A DNA stretch of 64,000 nt from Zingiber officinale. Its lineage: Eukaryota; Streptophyta; Magnoliopsida; Zingiberales; Zingiberaceae. Location: NCBI RefSeq assembly GCF_018446385.1, contig NC_055990.1, positions 28,729,891 through 28,793,890 of the forward strand. Reading direction: 5' to 3'. How positions within the stretch are numbered: the stretch's first letter is position 1; each line of letters opens with the position of its first letter. Below, in pieces: positions 22,960-34,981 of the stretch. The notes below the pieces were generated by a model. That model worked only from the letters and a program-made list of their open reading frames with translations. It did no database searches and was not told the origin of the DNA. The translations under genes were made by a program, and so were the position numbers.

Positions 22960-24770
22960 TTATGCGCCGGCCCTGGCCGCCTTCGCGGGCTGCACGAAGA
23001 ACTCCGCCACTACCCGCCGTTGGATCTTCCCCGTCGCCGTCTTCGGCAGCGAGTCCGTGATGAACACCCTCTTCGGCACCTTGAACGCCGCCAGGTTCTT
23101 TCGGCAATGACTCACCACCTCTGACTCATCGACCTCCGCCCCGTCCCTCGGGATCACTGCGCAATTTATCTGCAGTCACTGCCGTCCGTTAGCCAGCCGG
23201 CGGAGCTGATCCGATGAGAGAAACTATAGGAGGAGTTGTGGCGTGGCTTACCTCTTCGCCGTACTTGTCGTCTGGCACGCCGAACGCCACCGCCTGCGCG
23301 ATGTTCGGGTGCTCCAGCAGCACCGCGTCTACCTCGATCGGGGAGATCTTCTCGCCTGCGATCGTGGTTAATGGGAGATTAGATGGGATGAGAGTGTTCG
23401 ACGAAATGAGAGGGGATGAAGTGAAGGTGTACCTCCGCGGTTGATGAGCTCCTTGATGCGGCCGACGAGGTGGAGGTAGCCATCGCTGTCGAGGAAGCCG
23501 ACGTCTCCAGTGTGGAACCACCCGAAGGCGAAGGCCGCCTTGTTGGCCTCGGGGTTGTTTTTATAGCCCTTGGTCACGTTAAGCCCACGGATGCAGACTT
23601 CGCCGGGCTCGCCCGCCGGCCGGCGGCAGCCTTCCTCGTCGAGGATCGCCATCTCCAGACCTGCAGGGGGGCCCACGGCGCCGGGCGTCCGCGGCCCGTC
23701 CTCCGGGAGCGGATTCGATGCCATCTGGTGCGAAGCCTCGGTCATCGCGTACGCCTCCAGGACGGGAGCGCCGAAGGCGGCCTCCAAATGCTCGAGGATC
23801 GCCGGCGCCAGCGACGCGCTGCAGCTCCGGATGAAGCGGAGCTTAGGGTAAGCTGGCTCGGGCCGGGCGGAGTGGCGATCGAGCAGGATCTGGTGGATGG
23901 TGGGAACCGCGGTGTACCAAGTGGCGCCGGAGGCGACCATGTCGGCCCAAAATGTGGAGGCCGAGAAGCGACCAGCCGCTGGGAGGGTCACGGAGGCGGC
24001 GGCGGAGAGGGAGGAGAGAAGCGCCGCCATCAGACCGTGGACGTGGAACAGGGGAAGTACGATCACCGTGGAATCCGCCTCGGTGAGCCGATACACGGAT
24101 TTGATGTTCTTGACCGACGCCGCCAGGTTGAGCTGCGTAAGAGGCACGCCCTTGGGGCGACTCGTCGTCCCGGAGGTATGAAGAAATAGCGCGACGTCCG
24201 AAGGATCATTGATGCGGCCGGCGAGTAGGGCGGCATCATCCTCCTCCCCGCCAGGGAGGGTGAGCTCCAGCGCTCCCGACGCGTCTGAGAGCGACGCGGC
24301 GGCGCGGGGGATCCCGAGTTGCTCCGCTGCCGCTTCCGCGGCCGCGTTGCCCTCCGCGCTCGTCACCAGCAGCTTCGCCTCCGAGTCGGACAGGTAAAAC
24401 ACGAACTCCTCTTGCGTATAAGCGGAATTGAGCGGGATGGCCACGCCGCGGGCCCGAATGACGGCGAGGAAGACGATCACGAGCTGCGGCACACAATCAA
24501 ATCGACTAATCAGCCAAACCAATTAAAGATCAAAGAACCATTACATGGGAGGGGAACAGAGCATACCTCAACGGTGTTAGGAAAAGAGAGCGCGACGACA
24601 TCGCCGGCACGGACGCCGGATGCGGCGAACCGGGTGGCGGTGGCGTCGACGAGTTGGTGGAGGCGGCCGTGCGAGAGCTCGAGCCGGCCGGGTACAAAGA
24701 CGGCCCGGCGGGAGGGGAAGTCAGCAGCGGCCTTCCGGAGGACGGCGGTGAGAGTGGCGAACCCTTCCAT
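22960..24770 (-). CDS. AAE3: AAE3-type acyl-activating enzyme, probable oxalate-CoA ligase
   Basis: Minus-strand exons 24567-24770, 23433-24483, 23252-23355 and 22960-23169 join in phase and encode 522 residues, close to the roughly 514 of Arabidopsis AAE3. The protein is an ANL-superfamily adenylate-forming enzyme: ATP-binding motif HTSGTTSRPKG (about residues 170-180), then EAYAMTEASHQM, GWFHTGDVGFLD, a hinge at VGRIKELINRGGEKISP, and the C-terminal catalytic lysine motif LPKTATGKIQRR. The GEKISPIEVDAVLLEHP and AFKVPKRVFITDSLPK wording matches plant AAE3 rather than 4-coumarate-CoA ligases. AAE3 converts oxalate and CoA with ATP to oxalyl-CoA in an oxalate-degradation route. ATG at 24770 is chosen because the frame further upstream has only GTG. 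Exons are very GC-rich. Another small-acid CoA ligase activity is possible. Confidence 0.9.
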
Positions 24771-24840
24771 GATCACTTCTACGCCAACAAAGCAATTGCC
24801 AAACGAGCGACGGCGACGATATGGTGAGCCGACGGCGTGA

Positions 24841-24851
24841 ATAAATAGGGC
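24841..24851 (-). promoter_or_regulatory. Possible TATA box of the AAE3-like gene
   Basis: On the minus strand GCCCTATTTATT lies about 75 bp before the ATG at 24770, in an otherwise GC-rich stretch. Assigned by position only. Confidence 0.35.
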
Positions 24852-24939
24852 ACAGGCACTCAGGCAGGGACGGAGTCAGGAACCAGGGCGAGGGGGAGGT
24901 ATGGTATGGACATGTGTCGTCGGGCACGGAACCTCCTCA

Positions 24940-26086
24940 CTTCATACCGGTGGGGTTAAAATTAACCTAAAAAAAAATATTAATAACATAAAAATATATT
25001 TTATTAATTTTAAATTTTGAAAAAAAAAACTAAAATATCTTGAAAGTATCTATTTTTTTAAAAAAATGTGTTGATTTTATTTTATTTACTTGAATTAAAA
25101 TAATTATTAAAATTTATTTATTTATTTATTTTCTGAGAGTCTCGTCTTGGCAAGGGGCCATGCATGGAAGCCGTGCTTAGACTAATATGAAACACAACAG
25201 TGTCCTGATTTAATACGAGTATCTCGTGCCATGTAAAAGTAGCATGGACTTCAGCGTTTTGTTCTACACGTCGAGTGGAGTTTGGTCTTCTGGTGCACAG
25301 CCATTTAAAGCCTCTTCTACTTGGCTTCAAGCAAAAGACGACAATTCAAGTAGAACCTCCACCGAGTGCTGCCTCTTCTTCTTCTTCCTTGTTTTTGCCT
25401 TTCTTTTCTCCTCCATGGAAAATGAAAACAATTCAAAGGGCCCGCTGCTGCAAACCGAGGACCAACTTGTACATTTCCTCTTGTCTTCTGCTCTGACTTC
25501 TAAATGCTTTCCAAAGTTCAAAAAAGGAGCGTGCAGTGTGTGTTTTCGGCTTGTGCATGGGTATGGGCTGGCCTTGTCCAGCATAAGAATAACAACTCAA
25601 ATGATGATCGAACTTCGATATTAGTTGAGGAATTGGATTTTTATTCATCGAATTGAAGGTGTTCTGACTCATATCTTTCTTGATAGTCGTTAGCAATTCG
25701 GTACAGGAACATCGATAGAGACATTAAACTAATTCCTCATAATTGTTGGCGGATTGATTTATCATTTTGAATAAGGTTATTCTATTTGAGACGGATTTTG
25801 TTGCTTATACGATATTAAGATGTGATTAGTAATATCAATTGAGAAAAAGCAAATCTTTTCACACAATTTGATTAATGAAATTTAACAAGTAACATGTCTT
25901 TAAAAACATGTTAAAAAGTACCATTAATTTTTATCTTGTATCTTATTAACAATGGCCATTAATTGTTTCTATTACATTTGAAGCAGTACAACTACAGACT
26001 CCTGACGTATTCAGTGCATTGAGAAGAAGTATCTTTTGCAGCCATTTATATTAAGCACCTTATCCATTGCATTAGATATGAGATCA
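24940..26086. other. Intergenic region, no firm gene
   Basis: An AT-rich segment (24960-25130) is followed by mixed sequence. An open frame at 25226-25624 (+) has no recognised motif and overlaps frames on the other strand, so I do not call it. Confidence 0.45.
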
Positions 26087-27823
26087 CTATTTAGAATTTT
26101 CATTATTGGGATCTTCCTCTGCGCTCTCTTGAATTCTTCCGGAACCAAAGATGTATCTCTTGAACGACGACTCTGCTGACTCAATAGCCCGCTTGATCTG
26201 AAAATTGAAATCCATCAAGCTTGTGACCACATCAACAGAGAGATCGAAAGGAAATAGAACTCTAATTTATACAAAAATGTTATGGTAAGGGCAAATGAAA
26301 AAAAGTGGAAAATTGCACTAAAACCATAACAAAGAATAAAACTATGTTAACGACTTCATCAAAACTAATCTTAGTCAGACTTCCAAATAAGGGATAAGAT
26401 CCACAAAGCCAACCTCAAATAGTGGAGAATCATAGTTTCGTTATGTGAATCTATAGATTATATTGAAACGACAATACAAGTCCACAACTTTTTGGTTGTT
26501 CCCATCACTAATTCGGGGGTATGGTGTAAGCCATTCCATAGAAGCTAAGACAGCCAGACACCTCTCATTAATGTCCAAACTTGGGTATGATATGTGTTCT
26601 ATGTTAGTCTTTATATGCACCACTGATAGAGGTATAAACTGACTAATCAGTGTCAGAGTGTCAATATCTAACATTGTAAAAGAAATAGATAAAGAGTCCA
26701 AGTATTAAAGGTCTGCAAGATCATTCTGTCGAATTTGCTTAGGCTATGATACATGCTAGCGCTAACAAAATCTTTTTTGTCTTTTTGATGGTTCTGATCA
26801 CCAAATCAAACCAACACTTAAGGTAAATCCTTCACCACGCCAGCAACCATGATGTTTCACTTCCACTCGTAGGACCCTTGGCAATGACTTTAAACACACT
26901 CCTCTAAGAAGATTGATGGTGCTCACACAAACCTTTACTTACTTTTATCAATATCGAGAGGTTTTGGCTTCTCGGTTCATTGCAATCTCATCCTACATTC
27001 CTCTCTTCAGCCAGAAGGCCTTTTCCTTACCACATTCAAGTTAGTTGGGAATGACTCCTTTGAGTTCACATTGTAAATGATAATGTCAATATTAATGATC
27101 CTCAATGAGTATATCCACATAACAGAATTCCCACCACGAGTCATGCCAAATAATTCAATCCTCATCACATATATACTAGAGAAGTTTTGGCTGGTTGTCT
27201 TCTTCACTTGTGATGTTCCATAAGCACTAATGCACTATTAGACACGTTCGCCTCCACCGATATCATGAGACCAAAGCACAGCTAGAAATCAGCTGGATAT
27301 GACATGTTTAGATCTAGTTCAATAAATTTTTCAAGACAAATCTTGTTATTCTGTAGCTTATTGGATGGCTCCCTCACATGGCACACCAGCAATACTTGTT
27401 CATTTAGGTTTTCATGCCATCATTCAATGATCTTTCAGAGGTGATTCCCTCAACCACACTTAAACTTTGTTGCAAAAAAAAAAAAAGCAAACTTTGCATC
27501 TCTAGGCAGCAGAAAATTTTCCCAATCACTACACTACATACAACTTGAAAAAAAAAAGTTTTCTAAAATTTTGTTTCTCTAGATATTTAACTACGCATGA
27601 GCTTAAAAAAAATCTGAGATTCAGACAAAGATTAAGCGACAAAGAAATTAGAGAGGAAAAAAACTTCAAAAAAGGAGGGTTCAAGGGTTCCTAATGAACT
27701 CACGGGGAGAAGAGCGTTGTCTTGGGGGACATAGTCGGCGGTGAGGAGGAGGTATGCGGCGGTGGCGGTGCCGACCATGGCGGTGCGGCGGATCAGCTTG
27801 TCGGTCCTCCGATCTATCGCCAT
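26087..27823 (-). CDS. Small conserved plant membrane-anchored protein, 76 residues, two exons
   Basis: Exon 1 (27704-27823) encodes 40 residues beginning MAIDRRTDKLIRRTAMVGTA and ends at CCC before GTGAGT. Exon 2 (26087-26197) follows a TTTTCAG acceptor and encodes IKRAIESAESSFKRYIFGSG and a short acidic tail. Both junctions are phase 0. A basic N-terminus precedes one hydrophobic stretch (about residues 15-29, TAMVGTATAAYLLLT), so it is probably membrane-anchored. From memory, similar short plant proteins of unknown function share the MAIDRRT start and the SAES-K-FIFGS motif; I cannot name the family. The 1.5-kb intron (26198-27703) contains eroded coding-like segments on the minus strand (26441-26701, 27007-27207) that I do not recognise. 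The gene is easy to miss because its second exon is only 111 bp. Confidence 0.75.
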
Positions 27824-29366
27824 CCCTCCTCTTGCCAGTGGATGCGACGCGATGCTTCTTGCATACGACCGAGAAGGTTCGAGTTCGGAGGCTTAGAAAT
27901 CATATTGTTTTGTGCTAATTGTATTATAAAATTTATATCAATGTAAATTTATATAAAATAATTTTAAAAACAACTTGTTTATGTGATTGGAAACTATACG
28001 ATGCCAAAGTTCACCATCCAGATACCAAGGATTCTAAAACAAGATGTCTGAAAAAACAATTCTCAATTGCTCGATCCCTGAAACGTCATTTCATACCAAA
28101 AAAGGAAAAAAAAAATCTATCTAGTAGATCTTTGATAGATACAGAACCCTGAAGGTGCTGCTTCCAACCTTGGCAGACGTAGAGCAATCACCCTTGCTCT
28201 TGTTGCCAGATTTACTAACCATTTTCGCAGAGTTTTCATCCTTGTAGTGTAATTAATTCCAGGTTATAACAAGGTTAATTTCACACCTGCAAATTCATAA
28301 CCGAAACACTTCAGTTTAAAACAAAATCATTCCATTATATTGTAATGGTTGGTAGTTAACAATTCTAACTACTCTTTAGAATCCCAACACCCCTGAAGTA
28401 TCACAGTCATCAGGAACTCAAATGGTATTTAGCAACAACAAAACAGCTTTTTGGAATTAAAAAGCAAGAGCAGATCTACCTCCCATAAAGAAAAGCAAAG
28501 TGTCCAAAGGATTCACAAAAAAGGCAGCAAGAGGACTTAATCTGACCTCTTGAGTAGCCCATGCTGCCGGGCGGGCACCGGAGATGTTGTTTCCTCATGA
28601 AGTGTTGCATCTTGATGCATTCGCGGTTGGCATGCGAGACACCTTTTTCTTTCTTCCTATCCATCTCGAGTTGGAATTGCAAATTTATCAATTCCATGAT
28701 TTGTAAATGAGTTGTAGAACTTCAATTGTTTCATAGACATCTTTTAAGTAAGATAACTTGCTATGCAAAGAATAAAAAAGAAGAAATCCATACACAAGGA
28801 ATCTGCATATAAACAGGAATTCAAGGTCTCTAAGGTCATCAATTTTTTTTTTTTGTCAAAAATGCGTAATGACCTTATAGAATTTAAAATCTAGATAAGT
28901 AAGCACATAAGACATTAGGAAAATTCTAAGAGCAAAATGATGCCTATTAACGTGAAATTGAGGTGTCTAGGTTAGTTAAACACTTTGGGTAAAAAAACTT
29001 GACAATGGTCAATCAATTGGATTTGAATCTAGTCAATTGAAATTGCTTGGGTCTCCTGTTTGTTATCAAACACCTTTAGCCATATTTAGCCATAAGTATT
29101 TAATGAGCTTAGAAATCTCAAAATCATAAAAACAAACATGCCCAAACTCAATGGAATACTAGGAGTGTAATAATATTCATTTGATACAAATTTGAAGCCT
29201 TTAGAATCATTTAATATTTTTGATAAAAAAATATTTGACAACTAACAAGTTCAAATCCTTTAAAAATAATATTGACAAACGCAAACAAGCACCAAAATAA
29301 TAAAAAAATGTCAGTTTGATTTGAATCACATTCAATTGATCAATTGAAAATCACTCCCAATCAAAG
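27824..29366. other. Intergenic region with unproven minus-strand coding-like pieces
   Basis: Two minus-strand stretches look mildly coding: 28476-28697 (ends near KMQHFMRKQHLRCPPGSMGY) and a 33-residue frame at about 28125-28226 (MVSKSGNKSKGDCSTSAKVG). I found no splice pair that joins them in phase and no family, so they stay hypothetical. 28820-29170 is AT-rich and resembles 30960-31260. Confidence 0.3.
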
Positions 29367-30110
29367 CACTACAAAAAAAAAAATAAACATTGAATTTTTG
29401 GGACGAATTTTCAAAACAAATTCATTAAAAGAAAATTACGATGAATTCTACGACAAAAAAGAATTCGTCACTAATCTACCGTTGCTAAAGTTTGCGACGA
29501 AAAAATAAAATTCGTCACAAATTTCACAACGAATTTTATTTTTCGTTGCAGATTTCATTGCAAATCTGCAACGAAAAATAATTTGTCGCAAATTTTATAA
29601 TCTTAAATCTGCGACAAACATATATTTTCGTCACAGATTTACGATGAATTAATTCTCATCCCAAAAAATGTTGCATAATTGCGAATAAATGCAAGTAAAA
29701 AAACCCTATTTTCGTCGTAGATCTACGAAGAAAATAGAGATTTGTCGTAGATCCACAAAGAATTCAAATTCGTTGTAGATCTGTGATGAATTCGGCAACA
29801 AATTCAATTCATTGCAAATTTGTGACAAGTCTGAATTCGTCGCAGATCTACGACGAATTCTACAACGAATTCAATTTGTCACAGATTTGCAACGAATTCA
29901 ACTAAAATCATTGCTTTTTTCTCTGCATAAAACTTCGCACATTTGCGACGAAAATAAATTTTTGTCCCAAATTTGCGACGAATCAAGATTCGTCGCGGAG
30001 TTGGGACAAATCCATATTTGTCGTAAATTTGCGACAAATCTAGATTCGTCGCAAATTTACAATAATTTTACGATAAAAGTTGTTGGTTGTAAATTTTGTT
30101 CCAAAAAAAA
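29367..30110. mobile_element. CACTA-like terminus with TTGCGACGAA subterminal repeats
   Basis: CACTACAAAAAA starts at 29367 and is followed by at least fifteen copies of GCGACGAATT, TTCGTCGC and variants in both orientations up to about 30090. This is how CACTA (En/Spm) ends look. No matching CTTTTTTGTAGTG end was seen, so it is a truncated or deleted element. The frame at 29812-30267 is repeat-derived. Confidence 0.65.
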
Positions 30111-31700
30111 AAAAAAAATCCAACATCTCTTCAATTTTTTCTTTTACCCTGTTTACATATCAAACATACATCATAATCAATACATCCAATTAAACATCCA
30201 ACACATCCAAATCCAACATTCAAACAAGTCATTCAAAACTAAATACATCCTATTCATACACAAATAAACAACATCAATGCAACAACAAGTTTAACAAATT
30301 ATTATATCCAATCATATAATCACAAGGCATCCAAAGCGCACAAAAAAAAAAAATACAAATTGTCATATCTCACAGGAGCTTCATTCTTCTGTGCTTCTTT
30401 TTCTACATCAAATTACAAACAAACAATAAATAATATTTATAGCTAAAAAAGAAATGTATCTAACATATCAATGACTAAAAACTTAAATAATCATCATAAT
30501 ATATATATAGCCAAATTTGTATGGATTAGTAGTAAGCAAGTCAAAAATATACAAAACATGACATAACATGCAAAGTATTAAGGTAAAATAAAAATTGATT
30601 CTTGATAGGAAATGCATATAGTAAAAAATGTTTAATGATCCTTACTGTTTAAAATAACAATAAAAATGAGCATACATAAACTCATGTAAATCCAAGGAAT
30701 GGAAAGATATTCATTTGATGCTAAACATAAGTATATAGAATTATCAAATACTTTTGTCAACAATGCTTAACGACAGGATCCAAAATCTTTAAAAAAATGA
30801 ATATTGACTTATTCATTATACTCTTAGAAGTACAAAAATTACTCATTTGGCATAAAATATAAAATATTTGATGATTATACAGAACTCAAAATCTAAAATT
30901 ATAAATATAAACATACTCAATGGAAGCCCATGAGTGTAATAATTAATGCCTATATAACACAAATTTGAGGCCTATGAGATTATCAAATATTTTTTTTTGT
31001 CAAAATGCTTAATGACCCTATAGAAATTTATATCTAAAAAAAATAAGCACATAGAGAATTAGAGAAATTCTAGGAATGATATGATGTCTATTTAACATGT
31101 AATTGAGGTGTTTAGGTTAGTTAAACACTTTTCGTAAAAAAAAATCAGTCAATTTGAATCTAGTCAATTAAAGTCACTTCCAATCTCCTGATTATCATCA
31201 AACACCTTTAACCGTAAAAGTGTTTAACGAAATCTCTAAATCTAAAAAATAAACATGGGCAAACTCTAAAAAAAACATATAGTAAGATCATTTGAACGGA
31301 TTTGAGGTCTTTAAAGTCATTTAACTTTTTTTTTACAAAATGTATTTAATGAAAATCCAATAAAAATAAAAATTGCAAAAATATAAATTTAACATAAATA
31401 TGAGATCGCTTTGGTAGTAAATTATGCTAATCTCTAATTTATGTAAATGAAAATAAATTATAAAGTCAATTTATAATCAAAATTAAAATTTTTCTTCCGC
31501 CCGTTAAAAATTTAATCCTTTTTTCTATTATATAGAAAAGTTGTCATCCTGATTAGGACTCGGTGGGGACAAATATGAGATCTCTTAATTGAAAATCACA
31601 ATTCCAATCAATTGAAGTCCAAATTGTCTCACGCGGCACGCGGCACGCGCCGCACGCCGCGATGACTGACATTATTTTCACGCGGCGCGCCGCGATGACT
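30111..31700. other. AT-rich intergenic region, diverged repeat of 28820-29170
   Basis: No gene seen. 30960-31260 matches 28820-29170 in the same orientation (shared phrases TTTTTTTGTCAAAA, AATGACC-TATAGAA, GTTAGTTAAACACTTT, CAAACACCTTTA). Near 31630-31705 a GC-rich patch repeats CGCGGC and GATGACTGAC just upstream of the receptor kinase. Confidence 0.6.
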
Positions 31701-31806
31701 GACTGAGAAATATCTGAACGGAGTTGAGTAAATCAGTTCATTCCCGCGACGCCGTTAAATATTCCATATTCTCCTCCAAGCTCTTATCGCTCATCAGCCA
31801 TCAGCA

Positions 31807-34299
31807 ATGGGAGTTTCAATGGCTTCTTCATGTTCCAGAGAAACTTCACCCTTGCTCTTGCTCTTCTCCTTCTCCTTTTCTCTCTTTCTTCTCTTCTCCT
31901 CCGCAACGTCAACAGACACAATCTCCGCACATCATTCTCTGTCCGGAAACCAGACCGTCACTTCCAGAGGCGGCACGTTCGTGCTAGGCTTCTTCACGCC
32001 ACCAGGTAGCACCGGCACGACCTCCTTCAACTACTACATCGGCATCTGGTACAATAATATCTCAGAGCTCACCCCCGTGTGGGTGGCCAACAGAGTCACT
32101 CCAGTCACGGAGCCAACAGCGTCGGAGCTTAAGATCTCTGACGATGGCAACCTCGCCCTGCTAGACCAGTTCAAATCTATCATCTGGTCCACCAATGTCA
32201 CCGCCATCTCATCCTCCAACTCCACAACCGTCGCGGTCATCCTTGACACGGGTAATATCCAGCTCCGGGATGAATCCAACTCCTCTCTCGTCTTCTGGCA
32301 GAGCTTCGACCAACCCATTGGCACTTTGCTACCCGGAGCCAAGTTCGGGATCAACAAGATCACCAAGAGATCCCAGCGCCTCACGTCCTGGAAGAGCAAA
32401 GTCGACCCTGCTCCCGGAATCTTCAGCTTCGAGATGGATCAGGAAGGAAGCTTTCAGTACTGCTTTTGGAATTCGTCTCGCACATATTGCACTACTGGGC
32501 TGTGGGATGGCCGAATCTTCAGCCAAATGAATGAGTTGCCTCCCGTTTACATTGTCAACTTCCAAGTAGTCAATGAAACAGATGAAAACTACTTCACGTA
32601 CACTGTCATTGATCCCAACCACTTGACGTCCAGATATGTGATCGATTCTGAATACGGCCAGATCCAGCTACTGACATGGATTAAGAATTCAAACTCGTGG
32701 CAGCTCATCTGGGCTCGACCGAGAAGCAAATGCTCCGTTTATGGGGTCTGCGGGCCTTTCGGAAGCTGCCATGACCTCCCCACGCCATTCTGCACTTGCG
32801 TTAAAGGTTTCAGGATCAAGTCTCAGACAGATTGGGGTTTGGGCGATCGAAGCCAGGGTTGTGAGAGGATGATTTCTCTGCAGTGCAGTGGCCAGAACAA
32901 TTCTGAAGAAGATGGTTTCTTTAAGATGGAAAATGTTAGATTACCTGACAACTCCCTCAGTTTGGCCATGCTTGGGAGCTCCCAAGATTGTGAACAAGCT
33001 TGCTTGAGTAATTGCTCTTGTAATGCTTATTCCTTCAGCTCCACTGGGTGCTTTGTTTGGCATGGAGAATTACTCAATCTTCAGGAAGAACTTAATGAGC
33101 TTGATGCAGGCATTCTTTATCTGCGCTTGGCTGCCTCGGAGTTGCAAATTTCTGAAAACAACAAGAAGAGAATGGTAGCACACATCTCCTTAGGGGTCGT
33201 CGCTGCTGTAGTTTGTTTGTTCATGATTGGGGGTTTCGTTTGGAAGCGAGAGAGGAGGAGAGCCATCCAAAACTCAAAAGTTGTGCAGAATTCTTTGGTC
33301 TCCTTCATGTATGATGAGCTGCGGATTGCCACCAAAAACTTCTCCGTAGAGCTCGGAGGAGGGGGATTTGGATCCGTGTTTAAAGGGTCGTTACCCGGCT
33401 CAATTGATATCGCTGTGAAGAAGCTTGAGGGTCTTTACCAAGGCGAGAAGCAGTTCCGAGCGGAGGTGAGCATACTAGGAGTTATTCAACATGTAAACCT
33501 CATTAGGCTAATTGGCTTTTGCGCTCAAGGGACCAAGAAGTTGTTGGTCTATGAGTTCATGCCATGTGGTTCGTTAGCTGATCAGCTTTTTCGTAGCAAC
33601 TCGAATGTTTTGGACTGGAAAACAAGATATCGAATTGCTATCGGAACTGCAAGAGGATTAGCTTATCTTCATGAGCAATGCAGGGACAACATCATACATT
33701 GTGACATTAAGCCAGAGAACATACTATTGGACGATGCACTTGTGCCAAAAGTAGCCGATTTTGGTCTAGCAAAGCTCGTCGGAAGGAACTTTAGCAAAGT
33801 TCTCACAACCATTAGAGGAAGTAGAGGGTACATTGCACCCGAATGGATTTCAGGTATGCCCATCACCACCAAAGTAGATGTTTACAGCTACGGAATGATG
33901 TTGTTCGAGATTATATCGGGAAAGAGAAATTTGGTCAGTGCAACAGAAAGTTGTTTTGAGTTCTTTCCATCAGTTGCAACAAGCAAACTCATTAATGGAG
34001 ATGTCAAAGGCTTGCTAGACCACCAGCTCGAGTGCAAAACTGACTTGGGAGAACTTGAAATAGCTTGTAAATTGGCCGGTTGGTGCATTCAAGATGATGA
34101 GAGTTCCAGGCCAACGATGAGTCAAGTTGTTCAAGCTCTAGAGGGTAATCTAAACATCAACATTCCTCCTATGCCCAAGTTTCTCCAACGCCTATCTGAC
34201 TCTTGTGCCGACAACATCAATTCCCCTGGAAACTTCTCTTCAAATCAGAACTCCAACTGTCGTGCCTCTTCAACTGAGATAAACAATGCTACAACTTAA
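31807..34299 (+). CDS. G-type lectin S-receptor-like serine/threonine protein kinase, intronless
   Basis: An uninterrupted 830-residue frame with a full receptor-kinase layout. There is a signal peptide (about residues 15-37), a B-type mannose-binding lectin domain (about 40-165, with VWVANR and LLDTGNIQLRD-like phrases), an S-locus glycoprotein region, an EGF-like cysteine cluster (CSVYGVCGPFGSC, about 308-335), a PAN domain (CEQACLSNCSCNAYSF), a membrane segment (about 457-477) and a kinase domain (about 512-785). Kinase motifs are the glycine loop LGGGGFGSVFKG, lysine in IAVKKLEG, HCDIKPEN, DFGLAK and APEWISG. The cysteine before the catalytic aspartate makes it a non-RD kinase, a type often linked to immune signalling. 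It resembles the At2g19130-like group. It should sit in the plasma membrane; its ligand is unknown. ATG 31807 is preferred; MASS at 31819 is an alternative. Confidence 0.93.
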   Translation: MGVSMASSCSRETSPLLLLFSFSFSLFLLFSSATSTDTISAHHSLSGNQTVTSRGGTFVLGFFTPPGSTGTTSFNYYIGIWYNNISELTPVWVANRVTPVTEPTASELKISDDGNLALLDQFKSIIWSTNVTAISSSNSTTVAVILDTGNIQLRDESNSSLVFWQSFDQPIGTLLPGAKFGINKITKRSQRLTSWKSKVDPAPGIFSFEMDQEGSFQYCFWNSSRTYCTTGLWDGRIFSQMNELPPVYIVNFQVVNETDENYFTYTVIDPNHLTSRYVIDSEYGQIQLLTWIKNSNSWQLIWARPRSKCSVYGVCGPFGSCHDLPTPFCTCVKGFRIKSQTDWGLGDRSQGCERMISLQCSGQNNSEEDGFFKMENVRLPDNSLSLAMLGSSQDCEQACLSNCSCNAYSFSSTGCFVWHGELLNLQEELNELDAGILYLRLAASELQISENNKKRMVAHISLGVVAAVVCLFMIGGFVWKRERRRAIQNSKVVQNSLVSFMYDELRIATKNFSVELGGGGFGSVFKGSLPGSIDIAVKKLEGLYQGEKQFRAEVSILGVIQHVNLIRLIGFCAQGTKKLLVYEFMPCGSLADQLFRSNSNVLDWKTRYRIAIGTARGLAYLHEQCRDNIIHCDIKPENILLDDALVPKVADFGLAKLVGRNFSKVLTTIRGSRGYIAPEWISGMPITTKVDVYSYGMMLFEIISGKRNLVSATESCFEFFPSVATSKLINGDVKGLLDHQLECKTDLGELEIACKLAGWCIQDDESSRPTMSQVVQALEGNLNINIPPMPKFLQRLSDSCADNINSPGNFSSNQNSNCRASSTEINNATT

Positions 34300-34981
34300 G
34301 CACTAGTTCAGACAGAACAAAGATATGCTTCAAGTCCATTTGTTATGTGATCCCATCCAAAAGCGGTGAGAGATGGAATGCCGGTGAGGTGACTAGAATG
34401 TGGATCAAGTTATCATGACCTATAGGGAGAAGAAGGTGAGCTGTCTATCTTCTAGGTTGACTGGAATACTATACCTCCAAGAAAAGCCAAAAAAAGGAGA
34501 CCAAATGTGCCAAAAAAATCTCCTGTCCATGACATCTGCAAGGCTGCTAGAAGGTAGACAGAGCGTTAAGAGGAAGACTAGGGGCGCCTCAGCTTTCCAC
34601 TTCGATGTTTGATGTCAAAAATGGAGAGATAAATAGTGTAGGAGAATAATAAAATATAGATGTATGTAATAAGGAGTATCTAATGTACCTTAATCCATAG
34701 GGGCATGACTTTTTATAGCATGAAAGAGTTATGCGTCACATCCGTGGCTGCTATAAGAGGTGGTGCATTTCTTAACAAGATGTGAATATGTTATGTCAAA
34801 GGTATCAGAGGGTCATGCCACCCATATCTTGCATTGTGGAGATCTTTTAGGGATCACGTTATGCCACATATACTACTCCACATGTTTGGACACTGATATA
34901 TTCTGACAACTCATGTACTTTGAGAACCCAAGTATCTTAACAACCTATGTATTTTGACAACCTTATTTGGACCTAGAGAGG
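34300..34981. other. 3' flank of the receptor kinase
   Basis: No further gene. AATAAA at 34648-34653 is a candidate polyadenylation signal about 350 bp after the stop. A short frame at 34400-34612 has no recognised motif. Confidence 0.5.

Noticed and set aside
23470-24840. Long plus-strand frames of up to 239 residues
   Set aside because: They are antisense to the GC-rich exons of the AAE3-like gene and show no domain.
25226-25624. A 132-residue plus-strand frame
   Set aside because: No motif, low-complexity middle, starts at GTG, and is overlapped by frames on the other strand.
28125-28697. A small two-exon minus-strand gene
   Set aside because: No splice pair found that keeps phase, and no family recognised; kept only as a note on the region.
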